In this document: positions 24,101-61,410 of the stretch, in pieces
Numbering within the stretch: the first letter of the stretch is position 1
How the letters are laid out: every line of letters begins with the position of its first letter
Assembly: GCA_035771165.1 (NCBI GenBank)
Contig: JAWNZC010000423.1
Coordinates: forward strand, 391,001 to 455,000
From: Paragorgia papillata
Lineage: Eukaryota; Cnidaria; Anthozoa; Scleralcyonacea; Coralliidae
Direction of reading: 5' to 3'
DNA: 64,000 bases
The notes under the pieces: generated by a model
Seen by the model: only the letters and a program-made list of their open reading frames with translations
What the model was told of the DNA's origin: nothing
The model's database searches: none
Translations under genes and position numbers: made by a program

Positions 24101-24575
24101 ATACCTACATACACATATATTTATATTTAATAATATATATAATATAATTATTTAATATTAATGTATACATATATTATTTTTTTAACCTCAGAAATGGCAT
24201 TTCCCACATTTTCAGGGCACCTTTGACCAGCACTTTAAAGTGCAACTTTGCAAGCTAAAAGCGGTCATTTTTGTCTTTTGATGTTAAAATCCAGTTTTAC
24301 CACACCATTCTCAGTTACTATTTACAAACTCAGACTGACAAATGTGACAATACTTAACACATATTAGACATATAGATGACATGTAAAGTTTCATTCTTTC
24401 ACAAAGCGAGACTTTTGTTGTCCCGATCTGCAGTGGTTGCAGTACCACGTGAAGTTATCAAAACGTGAATATGTATTCAAATTTTGAAGCTTCTCCGCAT
24501 TCAAAACAAATTATAAAAGCTTACCTTCGCAACCTTTGGAACCCTTGGGGGCTGTTTCGATCCTGATTCCGCCAT
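10687..24575 (-). CDS. CRNKL1: Crooked-neck-like pre-mRNA splicing factor (CRNKL1/Clf1/Syf3 orthologue), 22 exons
   Basis: Exons (high to low coordinate): 24525-24575, 23502-23591, 23292-23354, 22807-22898, 21990-22073, 21724-21798, 20613-20851, 19831-19937, 19575-19637, 19312-19410, 18408-18536, 18021-18092, 17436-17495, 17185-17265, 17015-17080, 16469-16549, 16210-16302, 14937-15038, 13958-14022, 13362-13452, 12542-12634, 10687-10812. All have AG/GT borders, phases agree throughout, and the sum is 2022 nt (673 aa). The N-terminus [17 protein letters not shown] and the block [16 protein letters not shown] are family hallmarks. The body is a series of HAT (half-a-TPR) repeats, with aromatic residues such as WIKYAQWEE and [13 protein letters not shown] basic patch ([14 protein letters not shown]) precedes the acidic end [19 protein letters not shown]. 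In known orthologues this scaffold joins the spliceosome with the NineTeen (Prp19) complex in the nucleus. The length fits the family. There are no internal stops, so I infer a working gene. Confidence 0.97.
10915..11490 (+). repeat. CAAA/CAGA tetranucleotide microsatellite with longer periodicity
   Basis: Runs of acaaacag and acagacag are interrupted periodically by catcagacatagtcac (about 11080, 11125, 11175, 11350, 11455), so a roughly 50-70 bp higher-order unit was amplified on top of the tetranucleotide. It lies in the last CRNKL1 intron. Confidence 0.85.
11689..11719 (+). repeat. 31-base poly-G run
   Basis: Thirty-one consecutive G residues within the last CRNKL1 intron. The stretch just before it (about 11480-11688) is non-repetitive, while both outer flanks are tetranucleotide repeats. 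It could be a true G tract or a long-read/assembly artefact. Confidence 0.85.
11740..12175 (+). repeat. ACAA/ACAG tetranucleotide microsatellite
   Basis: Long (acaa)n blocks at about 11817-11855, 11905-11975 and 12118-12165, and an (acag)n block at about 12055-12115, all in the last CRNKL1 intron. The long open frames here are artefacts of the four-base period. Confidence 0.95.
12885..13315 (+). repeat. ACAA and ACCAAC microsatellite in CRNKL1 intron
   Basis: Two (acaa)n blocks (about 12890-12965 and 13030-13062) are embedded in imperfect acaccaac/acgaatacc hexamer-like repeats that start near 12705. It lies between CRNKL1 exons 20 and 21. No gene content. Confidence 0.9.
13560..13782. mobile_element. 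Foldback element with a tRNA-like core
   Basis: Outer arms gcgcttatatactatacgta (from 13561) and its near complement at about 13760-13782 enclose inner arms gtgttactctaagtgacga (from 13596) and tcgtcactcggagtaacac (to 13737). The centre, read on the minus strand, is tRNA-like from the D-stem end to the T-loop: agagcatcggactagtaaac, then a B box ggttcgaatcc. The 5' part of the tRNA is replaced by the arm. It is probably a tRNA-derived SINE that became an inverted structure. It lies in a CRNKL1 intron. Confidence 0.75.
14550..14872. mobile_element. TA-flanked palindromic MITE (Tc1/mariner-type inference)
   Basis: Terminal inverted repeats ccgtcggttgcatctaagga (14550) and its exact complement ending at 14872 continue inward for more than 40 bp (ggacaccaccaatgaaaaac). 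TA dinucleotides flank both ends (14548-14549 and 14873-14874). Non-coding, about 320 bp, in the intron between CRNKL1 exons 18 and 19. Confidence 0.8.
15142..15458. mobile_element. TTAA-flanked MITE (piggyBac-type inference)
   Basis: The left end ttaaaggtgacgtacagtcc is mirrored by the right end, which reads ttaaaggtaacgtacagtcc on the other strand. The TTAA words are at 15142-15145 and 15455-15458. The arms extend through gttctgcgcatg. About 317 bp, with no transposase, in the CRNKL1 intron between exons 17 and 18. Confidence 0.8.
15497..16062. mobile_element. 566-bp inverted-repeat element with a 10-bp target duplication, inserted in a SINE
   Basis: Terminal repeats agcctagtttctaagccttt (15497) and the complement aaaggcctagaaactaggct (to about 16061) are flanked by the direct repeat gctcgaaccc at 15487-15496 and 16063-16072. 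A 9-11 bp duplication is typical of Mutator-like elements (inference). The duplicated target is the B box of a tRNA-derived SINE on the minus strand. The rest of that SINE (an A-box-like segment near 16100-16130) lies to the right. Confidence 0.75.
16590..17000 (+). repeat. GACA/GACGGATTGACTAACA minisatellite
   Basis: About a dozen copies of acggattgactaacagacag are spaced by variable (acag)n and (gaga) stretches. It lies between CRNKL1 exons 15 and 16 and ends only about 15 bp from exon 15. Confidence 0.9.
17690..18016. mobile_element. MITE with CCCTAATCAAACGAGAACGC ends, adjoining CRNKL1 exon 12
   Basis: The right end (gttctcgtttgattagggct, about 17998-18016) is the same terminus as in the complete copy at 18633-18973. 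The left part carries cgatgacttgcgatgccacc and gtcaaacg, a diverged complement. It abuts the donor side of exon 12 (exon edge at 18021), so the insertion lies within about 5 bp of the exon boundary. Confidence 0.65.
18228..18378. mobile_element. Short palindromic MITE
   Basis: The arm gtgcatatgtactcttataa (about 18230) and its complement (about 18358-18378) continue through ggtacgtttgacgt and ttgaacacgaaagaagt on both sides of a short loop near 18285-18315. Non-coding, between CRNKL1 exons 11 and 12. Confidence 0.75.
18582..19063. mobile_element. Nested MITEs: outer element split by an inner one
   Basis: The outer arms are cgaaatatagtaaggtttga (about 18582) and its complement ending at about 19063. 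Inside is a second element (about 18633-18973) with ends aaccctaatcaaacgagaac and gttctcgtttgattagggct, which also carries an internal repeat of its own end at about 18755-18790. A hairpin tttcgagcgaaagcccttcg sits just past the inner element. It lies between CRNKL1 exons 10 and 11. Confidence 0.75.
19990..20580 (+). repeat. Pyrimidine-rich TTCC/CTCC repeat with a roughly 79-bp higher-order unit
   Basis: A ctccctccttccttc-rich intron tract between CRNKL1 exons 7 and 8. From about 20240 to 20450 a block starting ccctacttcgttcttccttc and ending ccatccattctcccaccc repeats nearly exactly, so it has a longer unit than simple tetranucleotides. The many open frames here on both strands are low-complexity artefacts. 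Confidence 0.9.
20915..21345 (+). repeat. CCA/CTA trinucleotide microsatellite
   Basis: Imperfect (ccacta)n, (accacc)n and gtggtggtagt blocks. The strand sense changes near 21135-21205, where ggtggtgg-type sequence replaces ccaccacc, giving a possible hairpin. It lies between CRNKL1 exons 6 and 7. Confidence 0.9.
22217..22508. mobile_element. Palindromic MITE in CRNKL1 intron
   Basis: Imperfect arms of about 100 bp: gcgttcctaaaatattgttg followed by caatacattgctcaagttga on the left (22247-22287), and caacttgaggaatatattgc then aacgatattttaggaacg on the right (about 22451-22487). Arm identity is about 85-90 percent by eye, so it is an older copy. No coding content. Confidence 0.75.
23655..24120. 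mobile_element. MITE remnant in CRNKL1 intron 1
   Basis: atatagtaacttagattaga and cgtttcgagcgaaggccctt (23723-23742) match parts of the element at 18582-19063. The pairs atactgctaac/agcagtatgtctgg (about 23755 and 24080) and aatatccaaatggcc/tggatataattttattt form a partial palindrome around an accaaaaaatcc-type centre. Degenerate, with no gene content. Confidence 0.5.
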
Positions 24576-25174
24576 AATTACCAATATACTGTATGCACAA
24601 AGAAGTCAAACAATATCTTACAAAATCCTTCCACAAGACCACAACCAAATCAATTTGACAATTTCTGACTATCAGACCATGCTTGAACACGCGATATTCT
24701 TGAGCAGCGGTGGGAACAACCATCTATCAGGATATACTTCATCTTATCACACGTAGGGGTTCGATGCAAAATTGGGAGGATTTGGATATTATATAGATTA
24801 GCATTAGCCAATCAGCATGCGCCCTTAAACAACTCTATATCTATGGTTACCAAAGCCAAACATGAGTAGGGGAAGGGTCTAGATTACAAGAATGCCACTT
24901 ACCGTTCGATCTTCTTTCATCATTATGGTCAATTCGAAAGCATACACTAAATTTGTCATTATGGAAAAACAGCTGACTTTTACCCTAATCCTAACTCTAA
25001 ATGATAAAAAATTGTTACCGGCGTAGCGCAAAATTTATGACCTGCAAGCCTGCTGCCTGCACTGATAAGCGACTTTTGTGCGTGCAAACCTGACTCGGCC
25101 AGGAATGTTGACATTTCAGTTTCGTTTGTTTTTGCTGTACAAGCTGTCGTACAACCTCGTCTGTCATCCGAGTT

Positions 25175-25262
25175 CTAGTGGCTCAATGGTTTGAGTGTCT
25201 GGCCAGTAACTCGAAAGATTGTGGGTTCGAGTCCCGTCTGGAGCTCAGAGTTTTATGAGTTT
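25175..25262 (+). mobile_element. tRNA-derived SINE head
   Basis: An A-box-like segment (agtggctcaatggtttgagt) is followed about 35 bp later by a B box (ggttcgagtcc). The order and spacing match a tRNA gene, but the stems are poorly paired and no mature acceptor end is present, so this is a SINE or pseudogene, not a tRNA gene. Confidence 0.65.
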
Positions 25263-25639
25263 GACCACCCTATGTGCCATTGTGCCAATGCGCCCCCTTA
25301 GGATGCCATTACTGCGCCCCTTTCCCGTTGTATAATATTATATTTGATATGTAGTACAATTCCTATTTAAAAACCCGATTTTGGATTTATAGTCGTTTTA
25401 CGTTTTAATCAGTATGGTACAGCTAATGGTATATTACGATTAAATAATATTTTAGTACGCTTCGTGCAGCTGACAGCCTGACATGAAGTAGTCACGTAAT
25501 TAATGGAACACACAATGCGAGTTGATCTGTCCATGTATGACATGTCCTCATGATGTATGCCTTGCATGTTATGGTGTATTCCTATATAAAATGAGTATAT
25601 TTGAATATTTTGTTTGGTATTTTATATCCTTCAAAACTC

Positions 25640-25740
25640 TTTCAAACCCCCTCAAAATGCAGGAAATGCTACTTCAGACTCTAAAATTCAAAATTTTCTG
25701 GGGGAGCATACCCCCGGACCCCCCTAGAAGTTGGTCGCGC
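25640..25740 (+). mobile_element. Copy of the dispersed 'cgggggagcatgcccccgg' hAT-core repeat
   Basis: Contains atgcaggaaatgctacttca, then aaaattttctgggggagcat and acccccggacccccctagaa. The same core occurs inside the hAT-type elements at 31553, 38549 and 53355 and near 55950 and 56230. Clear termini were not found for this copy. Confidence 0.7.
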
Positions 25741-26230
25741 CTTCGGCACTCCTTGCCACACACGTAGTAAGTATCGCCTGTTTTGCCCCCTTGTTAAATA
25801 TTCTGAAAGAAACCCTGACAGCGCCCCTCTCCCTAATCGGGCACCGCCCCTAATACGATTAAGCCAGTCCGACTCTGAGCCTTATACAACAAAAAACAAA
25901 CAAAACCTTACCAACTTCAAGCTGAAAACACTATACTAATGTTTACATTGTTTCATTGCACTGTTAAATACTATAGTAAGAATTTTTGTAAGGGTTTAGG
26001 TGACCCAGGAAATCCCGCTTTAAATTAAACCCGATAATGGGCCAGGTTAGTGTATAAGCTAGGCGCTAAACCTGTTCACAGATTAAGCTTAAAATTTTTT
26101 GTTATGCTTAGGTGACCAAAAAAAATCCGCTTGGGGGATGGCTTGGTGTTTTATTATTGCAAGGTATTAGAAATTTTGCGTAACCAACTGAGATTATTTG
26201 GTTAAGACTTGAGTTCTTCATCTCATTCGA

Positions 26231-26540
26231 AACCGTAACATCATAGTTAATCGAGATATGGTCTGGGAACTCGGCAAACTTCAAAGCGCCTATAATGAGC
26301 TGTGATTTTATGTTGGACCGTACCTTACACCGTGCACATCCTTTGTTTTAGGTTTATTAATATTTAAATAGCACGGTTGAGTGATTGAACTGAAACGTTG
26401 CTATTGGACAATTCGTTCATTATACTAAAATACACTGTGTTTGGTGACCGTGCACAAAAATGCATAAAGGCGAACAAAAAGATAGACCAAAGACTTTAGC
26501 TGAGTTTCCAGACCATATCTCGATTGACTATGGTAACATT
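26231..26540. mobile_element. Foldback MITE
   Basis: Arms accgtaacatcatagttaat plus cgagatatggtctgggaac (26231-26270) and ttccagaccatatctcgatt plus gactatggtaacatt (about 26507-26541). About 310 bp, non-coding. Confidence 0.65.
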
Positions 26541-26786
26541 AATGTTTATCGTTAATCCTCATTAAGGCGAGTTTACGAAAATCGCGACATTCCTGATTAT
26601 TTCCTACATCTCCTTACTCGTATTAGGGCCTGTTCACATAAGATAGGTAATCTCAAGGAATATTAAAAGTTGTCTCTATGAATGCGAGTTATTTCCGTAT
26701 TTGAAAAGTAAAGCGTTTACACAAGACCGAGATACCTCGTGGGTATAGGAGTAACTTCGTCTGAACGATGGAGTCAACATAGAGTT

Positions 26787-27171
26787 AAGCCCCGCACAGA
26801 CGACCAAGTTTTCCTTGACAAGTTTTTCCTTGACAAGTTTTTCCTTGACAAGTTTTATTTGTTCGTGTGCAGTGCACGACACAAATTGACAAGTTTTTCC
26901 TTGACAAGGAGCCTTGTTCAAAAGCTGGTCATGCCAGATTTTGAACAAGGAAATTTGTTCGTGTGTATAGTCGTCAAGGAAAACTTGACAACTCATCTCC
27001 GAAGCTTATTACGCGATCATTACTGTCAAGGAAAACTTGTCCAACCGCACACACGAGCAATTATAACTTGTCAAGGAAAATTGTTTGAAAAAAACGTGTT
27101 CATCGTACACACGAGCAAGGAAAGTTACCAAGGTACTTGTCAAGAAAAACTTGGTCGTCTGTGCGGGGCTT
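26787..27171. mobile_element. MITE with internal repeats, nested in another inverted-repeat element
   Basis: Ends aagccccgcacagacgacca and its exact complement enclose repeated ttccttgacaagttt words on the left and their complement on the right. Flanking arms (about 26705-26786 and 27172-27250, e.g. gcgtttacac/gtgtaaacgc-like and agagtta/taactct) suggest insertion into an older foldback element that may span about 26630-27330. Open frames here are not coding. Confidence 0.65.
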
Positions 27172-28205
27172 TAGAGTTATCTCAACGGCCATGTAAACGC
27201 TTCCACTCGAGGCAAGATAAACGCATGCGCAGTCTGAGCCCGGTTAAATGAGCGAATCTTTCACATGAAGTCAAAGTTATCGAGACGGACAGGGACAAAT
27301 CTGTAGCTACATTTTCTTATGTGAAACGAGGCCACCTTTGACCCGATCTCTTAACTTATCCCTCCCCCTCGAGATAACTCGGTCGTGGGAACAGGCTGCC
27401 AGCATTCTCACAGCTCGTCTTTGCATTAATTCGACGACAAAAACTGAATTCAAAGATTTAAATTCCTTTAATTAAATCAAATGTTTACATAAATAAAGTT
27501 TAAGGAAAGGCACAGAGAAGTAATCCTATCAAACTAGTGATTACCGGTCTTTTAAAAGCAAAAGAGCAAATGCAAACAAAACTGAATGCCACGCAAGGTT
27601 GGGCTGTCTCTGCTCTTTCCCTGATACAAATGGTGCTATGTTCCTATGTTTCAGTCAAAAAGTATTTTGAGTGAAATTTTGGCATTTGCACTGTTAGTTC
27701 GAAAACATTTTTTCATGCTCAGCATGGGCCAAAACATTATTCTCCAGAAATTCAAGGTGTCAAAATCAATCAAAAGTGAAACTTGTTAAAACTGATCCAA
27801 CGGTGTTATTTCCCTATTATTTTTTTTTCAGTCAAAAACATACTGCACGAACAAGGTTGCACCAACCACGTTGAATTAGGAAAGTTGGGGATATTTTAGG
27901 AAAGAATTGGTTGAGTTAAGATGTGAACGGATCCTAATGGCGATTCAGATCTCCTCTTGCCGTGCGGTCAAAGAAAGACTTTCGTGACAAGGTTTGTGGG
28001 CGATAGTGATCATCTTCTTAAGTCAAACACAGCTTGAGTGCGCTTGTCTATATTACATGCAAGTAACAAGGAAGTCAAGGAATGTCTATCCTATTGGTCA
28101 CCTTAGAAAACATAACACTAAAAAAACGCCAACACCCATGCAAGCAAGCAAGCACACGCCATATTAAGAACAAGACTTTAAGATTATCACGGCAGTCCAG
28201 AAACT

Positions 28206-29749
28206 ATGGCCATGGAAAGGACGGAAAAGAGTCAGTTCACTTCTTTTTCCATCAATAATATCTTACGAAAGAGTGATTGTTCTTCAACGACCTTCCAGGA
28301 ATGTTATGCGAGATTACCAACATTAAATCCGCGCGCATTCTCGTACCAGAACCAAAGAAAGCCTGATACTCGGGTTGACCATATGAAAGACGTTACTCAT
28401 GGAAAATATACCAGAGATCGACCACCATTCCAGACGCACGTCCAAACACGTCCTAATCTTACCCAAGGTTTAACATATACTCAAGTTATCCAATCTCACG
28501 CAGGTTTGGTTGATTCAAATATTTCTCAATAGACAACTTCGGTATTAGGTCTGACACAGTGAAGTTAAAACTTATTTCATACATAAGTCTGAAAGCGAAG
28601 CTTTGTTATGAATGAATTAGAATTTGAAAGCAAAGCTTTGTTATGAATGAATTAAGTTATGTAAATAAGCTGTGTTATGTATGGAGTAAGTTTTAGAGAA
28701 TAATAGAATAACAAAATAATAACAATGGTTCATTTATTTAATTACTAATTTTTCACACCAAATCTAGGATGGGTTTGTAGCTAGAGTATTTCATCATTAT
28801 GTACAGATTGTTTATTAATAAACAATCAATTTATAGCTAGCAGAAACAAATTGTATATATATATATAATATAATATAATTTATTCAATTATCATTTATTC
28901 AATAGTTCATTTATTAATTATTCACTTATTCAATAGTTCACTTATTAATTATTCACTTATTCAATAGTTCATTTATTAATTATTTATTTTTTTACTTTAT
29001 TCATTCACTTATTCCTTTATTAATTTGTATATTAATCTATTCACTTAACTTTTTTTCATTTATACTCTAATAAACATTAAAAAACTCATTAATAATTCAT
29101 GAAGAAAACACAAAAGAAATCAATACCGTAGCAGAGGTTGTAAATCGGATACAGCGTCGTCCTGATTTACATAAACTTTAGCTTCGATTTTCTCGGCTAA
29201 AATAGAGTATATCGCTGAAATAGTTGGTAAATATGGTTCTTTAGATGCATTCGTATCTTAAGTAATATACAACATTCGCGGCCGTGTTGTATCAGATATA
29301 CAATCTCTCGCCTTCGGCTCGAGCTTGTATATCCGATACAACACGGCCGCTCATGTTGTATATATTATATATTACATATTACTTATAACAGTTCTTTTTT
29401 AGATCAAAATCCGTCACTAATGTACCACGCAGTGGCAGCCAAAAGCATCTCACATTGGAAGAAGAAAAGAAGAGTCTTGTTCACCAGAGCTCAAGTGTTT
29501 GAACTAGAACGAAGATTTCGCATTCAGAAGTATCTGTCGGCCGCGGAGCGAGAACAGTTGGCAAGAATTACGAATCTTACACCAACGCAAGTGAAAATAT
29601 GGTTTCAGAATCATCGTTATAAAGACAAAAAGCAAACTAATGAAGAATCTCTCAAGACACGCCATCTTTGGGAATTGTACGAGAGCGCTAGAGAGCGGGA
29701 CATACGACTTCCGCCTAACAAAGTGTTTACTTGGACATTTCAGGGCTGA
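28206..29749 (+). CDS. NK2-class homeobox transcription factor, two exons
   Basis: Exon 1 28206-28503, exon 2 29403-29749, about 214 aa. The donor CACGCAG|GTTTGG gives phase 1 and joins ttttttag|AT in frame; a second phase-compatible donor exists at 28467 (202 aa). Exon 1 holds [10 protein letters not shown] (about residues 13-22), an EH1/TN-like Groucho-corepressor motif typical of NK genes. Exon 2 carries a full homeodomain with [19 protein letters not shown] in helix 3. The tyrosine in NHRYK (homeodomain position 54) is the signature of NK2-class proteins, which bind CAAGTG-type sites (family knowledge). The tail after the homeodomain is only about 40 aa, and I see no obvious NK2-specific domain. 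Product: a nuclear DNA-binding regulator. I cannot assign it to a particular Nkx2 paralogue. Confidence 0.93.
28560..29060 (+). repeat. Short direct repeats and A/T-rich tandem repeats in the NK2 intron
   Basis: A near-perfect duplication of gcaaagctttgttatgaatg (about 28596 and 28632) is followed, at 28880-29010, by several copies of attcacttattcaatagttc. No gene content. Confidence 0.75.
29258..29368. repeat. Palindrome immediately upstream of the homeodomain exon
   Basis: Arms agtaatatacaacattcgcg plus gccgtgttgtatcagatata and the complement tatccgatacaacacggccg plus ctcatgttgtatatatta surround a loop ctctcgccttcggctcgag. It lies 35 bp before the acceptor of NK2 exon 2. It may be a small MITE, or a structure affecting splicing or transcription (inference). 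Confidence 0.8.
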
Positions 29750-30944
29750 AATAGACCACTATATATATATATATATAACTTGTATGAGGGGTACATGTAT
29801 AAACATTGTAGTTTAAAACTTTAAATACTGCATATTGCATCGGATGACTAAAACCCTCTCTCCTCGCAGAGGTTCTGTCGGAGATACTTTTGGAACTGCG
29901 GGTTGTAGAAAACATGTCAAATATAGCAGAAGGTTACACGACCACAGTTAATTGAATGTGTGGACAAACTAGGAAAGTTCGTTGTTTCAATGTGAGCTAC
30001 ACGTCGGCCGATATAAAGTATGTTATCCTCTGGTTCGACAGTCTTCGTCCGATATATTAAACGGCAAAAAACTGAGTATATTTTGTCTTTTTTACAAGAA
30101 AGACATATTATAAACATGTCATAATCACTTACCAACAAATATGTTACTAATATAGACGTGGATGGCTTAGTTATCCGTGAATTAGCAAGTCACGCAAGAA
30201 ACCGACATCTTGTGCAAGAAACCGACAGAAATCTGGCAGAGGTTAAATGTAATTTTCCGTTGGACTAGTTTCGCCCGCACTACTTATGTCCAGCTGACGC
30301 CTCCGAGCATCTCCGACGACCCCCGAAACCTCCAATCTCCGAAATTTAACCTCTGCGGAGGAGAGAGACCAAAACCTACGACATTGAATCAAAGTATTAA
30401 GCCCGAAAAAGCTTTTCTCAATGTAATTTAATTTTTGTTGTACGCAAATATAGGTCAAGGAACAGGTCTTCCGAAAAGTCCACTTCACCACAACGAGTAC
30501 ATGCGTGTGTAAATTACGCGTAAATGATACGAAATATTACAAATACATTAAATAATATTATGGAGTTAGTATACACTTCGTAAGTTTGAAGCAGTTAAGA
30601 AAAAACGAAAGCCTGTCTGGTTCTTAGTCGTAAACATATAGTCTGTATACGTCTATTAAAGAAACAAGCCATTAGCCAAAAAGGCTTTCCTCTTTTTGCT
30701 TGTCTTTCTTAATATGATTATTGCATAGTATAGGATGAATAAGCTAAACTGACTGAATAGGAGTTGTTTTTGTGCTATATTTTTGCTAGACCTAACTCTA
30801 TATACACTCAACCATGACTCAACGATGAGATACCTGGTATATCGACAACCGTAGTTCAAGAATTCAATACTTCTCCATCTGCGTGGAGTCATGTCTCCGT
30901 ATCTTGTCCACCAGGGCCAGAGGCGACACGAGGTGTCTTGTCTC

Positions 30945-30952
30945 TCATCCAA
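30945..30952 (-). other. Candidate terminal coding segment of the VWDE-like gene
   Basis: An acceptor tttcctgtag on the minus strand precedes TTGGATGAG. Joined to the phase-1 end of the exon at 32379-32477, it adds two residues and a TGA stop, making the total coding length 6285 nt, a multiple of three. If the 32379 donor is not used, read-through stops after about five more residues. Either way the protein ends soon after the last EGF. No clear polyadenylation signal was found, so this is tentative. Confidence 0.3.
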
Positions 30953-31016
30953 CTACAGGAAATGTCAAATAGCAAAAATATTTGAACCCATAATCCATCG
31001 TATCCAAAGCATCTAT

Positions 31017-31406
31017 TAGGGACTTTAAGATTCAGGCAACGGACTACGACGACGATAGAAAGTTTAAAAGTGGTAGGAAATGGTGTTGTATTTATACATT
31101 AAAATTTCAAGATACACAATCGCACGGATTCGTTTTGTTCTTAAGTTCTTGAAGAAAAACACTTGTTCAATCAATGTTGGTCGCGAGAATAAGGGTAAGC
31201 TTTTCCAAGGCTTCTGTTGTAACTCAGGTTTCGCGTTGTCTTGACAACGTAAAAATGCTTTTTCTACGTTGTCAACAGAGTCACGACGGCGTAAAGATTA
31301 CTCTTGGGACCGTCATTTGCAAAAGTTCTTTGTATTTGACATAAAATTATATTGTTCAAACACGTTGCCGTAGTCGTAGTCGTTGTGTTTTCTTAAAGTC
31401 CCTATA
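31017..31406. mobile_element. MITE with TAGGGACTTTAAGA ends
   Basis: The left end tagggactttaagattcagg and right end tcttaaagtccctatat are inverted. Internal pairs include ggactacgacgacgata / gtagtcgtagtcgttg and gttgtcttgacaacgtaaaa / tacgttgtcaacagagtc. About 390 bp, non-coding. Confidence 0.7.
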
Positions 31407-31552
31407 TTATATTCCATCATCCGGCTAAAGGTTGGTCTCCACTCAGGAAAACTTTTCCTCAGGACGTAAACGGACAGGGAAGTTTTCTTTGTCTTGTGAG
31501 CTCTCAGTTGAAACTAATGACTTTAACACAAAGGAAACAGACGTCCGTACCT

Positions 31553-32162
31553 CAGGCTCGGACTGGCCTATGTGCCATTGTGCCATGGCATATGGGCCCT
31601 TCTGGGACATCAAAATGGGCCCCTGACCAGACACACCCATAAAATATCAAATTGGAAGCATTGAAGCAATTACTTAATTCCGCATTTGTGAAATTAGTGA
31701 TAAGGAAAATACTCAAAATAGTTTGCAACAGATCAACAGTAACACTTTGGAAGCAGTAATGATTTGTTCTATAGAAGTTGACTTTACTGAAGGCTGTTGA
31801 TAACGAGGCAGTGTATCGAAAACTTGCGTCAAAGTCCTCGGAAGTGGAACAGATTCTTATGTTCTGAAATGTTAAAAATGTTTTGTTCTAAATGTTGAAA
31901 AGTCCTGAAATATGTTGTATTTTGTGTAAATTGTGTGTTTTATATGACGTTTTAATGTTTTATAATCTCCGGAATTCTATAAAATCTTCCCCCAAAACGC
32001 AGGAAATACCATTTCAGAGACTCTCGATTTCAAAATTTTCAGGGGGGGGCATGCCCCCGGACCCCCCTAGAGGCTTCTCCAATTGTCCCCCCTAGGCACC
32101 TAGCCTGGGTCCCCTCACAGCTGAAATGGCAGGGCCCCTAAATTGGGCCCAGTCCGAGCCTG
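31553..32162. mobile_element. Non-autonomous hAT-type element with exact 8-bp target duplication
   Basis: Termini caggctcggactggcc and ggcccagtccgagcctg are flanked by ccgtacct at 31545-31552 and 32163-32170. It contains the shared core (accatttcagagactctcga, then ggggggcatgcccccggacc) near 31995-32080. The 8-bp duplication and CAG...CTG ends fit hAT transposons. 610 bp, with no transposase. It appears to be inserted in a further inverted-repeat element (aaaggttggtctccactcag near 31427 and ggagtgaaaaccagccttta near 32198). Confidence 0.85.
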
Positions 32163-32378
32163 CCGTACCTATGGTTCCTGTCTTGCGGAGAATATTCCGG
32201 AGTGAAAACCAGCCTTTACGTCGTCGTCGAACAGTTTTATTCCCTGTGACCTCTCGGATCGGTTAAACAAACAGATTAGGAAGAAATCAAAATCCTAAGT
32301 AGTTTAGGTATTAAAACGTGCTTGATCTATATAATTATACCATGTATGATACAATCCATAATTATACGTAACACCTAC

Positions 32379-60302
<27,924 letters not shown>

Positions 60303-60664
60303 CCGGTAGTAATCGCGAGATATGATTCAACTTAGCTACGCGGAGATGTCAAACGTATATCAAGCACGGCCCATTAAACAGGTGGTGAGCATTACATATT
60401 AACGCGATAGCGCGCAGCTGTGAATAAACATACAGCCAGAATGCGGTCATGCCTAAGCACCTTGTTATTCTATTTCAGGCTTTTTCTCTCCGGGTTCTCC
60501 GGTTTTCCTTCCTCCGCAAATCAACTTTAGCTTCTTAATCGATCTTAGCTATAGTCCCGATTAGTAGACCTTTAGGGTCAGTGGGAAAGAATAGACACTG
60601 AAAAAAAGTTAATGATGATGATGATGATGATGACTTTTTTCAGATGGCATGCGACTTTCAAGTC

Positions 60665-61200
60665 TTAAAGTGCCACTAACCCCCAAATGTTTTTTGCACG
60701 AATAAACATCACCAAGCCAAATGATGAAGAATGCAATATAAATTAACTAAATTGGTAAAATCCTCTTGATTTAAGAATCGATTGAAGTGGCGATGACGGA
60801 CACGACGGAGCACTTGGGAGACTGCGTCGAGAAGGGTTTGTGACGTAATACCAGGAATTCTATATTTTTTTGCTGTAAAGTAAATAGGAAAGAACGTACC
60901 CAGGTTACGTTTATAGCCAGTTTGGCGATATTTTTCATTTTAATTCTTTTATTATAGTTCCAGTGTATTACACTTTATAGATTTTTGAAGACGAATTCCT
61001 GGTATTACGTCATACGCATCCTATACCCATTCCCCTCACTGCTCCGCCATGGGACAAACAGATGCGAAATTTTGCAAGTTTGAAGGTACATAAAAAATGA
61101 AAGAAGTGTTCAATAACAGAAAAGATATGTTGGTGCTAATATACTCAACAAAGGCTATTTGAATCCCGAGAAAAATTTTTTAGGGTTAGTGGCACTTTAA
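60665..61200. mobile_element. TTAA-flanked MITE, about 536 bp
   Basis: ttaaagtgccactaaccccc ... gggttagtggcactttaa are exact inverted ends including TTAA. Internal pair gacgtaataccaggaattct / gaattcctggtattacgtca. Confidence 0.85.
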
Positions 61201-61410
61201 CTCTTTCCTGTCCGAATTGGCGATCGAACAGAACCGCAATGAACTGAACGACGATTTTATTCACCTCTGCATGGGAATGCACTCGGACAGGAACGAGCTA
61301 AGGAGGATTTCCATTCAACTTTTTTTTGTGAGAATGTCTTTTTCCGATCCCTTTCTTTGTCTCACAAGACCTCAGGTGGAACCGGCCTTACGGATCCAGT
61401 TGAGAGCCTA

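Larger units (their letters stand above)
24576..28205. other. Intergenic interval between CRNKL1 (minus) and NK2 gene (plus)
   Basis: The two genes are divergent, so both 5' regulatory regions lie here, but I see no clear TATA box or recognised promoter element. Contents: a SINE at 25175-25260, a hAT-core-type repeat at 25640-25735, and foldback elements at 26231-26540 and 26787-27171. The remainder (24730-25150, 25860-26200, 27330-28200) shows no feature I can support. Confidence 0.6.
29750..32378. other. Intergenic interval between NK2 (plus) and VWDE-like gene (minus), convergent
   Basis: Contains a small foldback (about 30236-30356, arms gcagaggttaaat/atttaacctctgc), a MITE at 31017-31406 and a hAT element at 31553-32162. 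A candidate last exon of the VWDE-like gene is at 30945-30952. Nothing else supported. Confidence 0.55.

Noticed and set aside
25175..25262. tRNA gene candidate
   Set aside because: A and B boxes are present but stems do not pair and there is no acceptor end; treated as a SINE.
30656..30952. 98-codon minus-strand frame as a last exon
   Set aside because: The reading frame does not match the phase-1 end of the previous exon, and the sequence has no recognisable domain; only the two-residue end plus stop fits.
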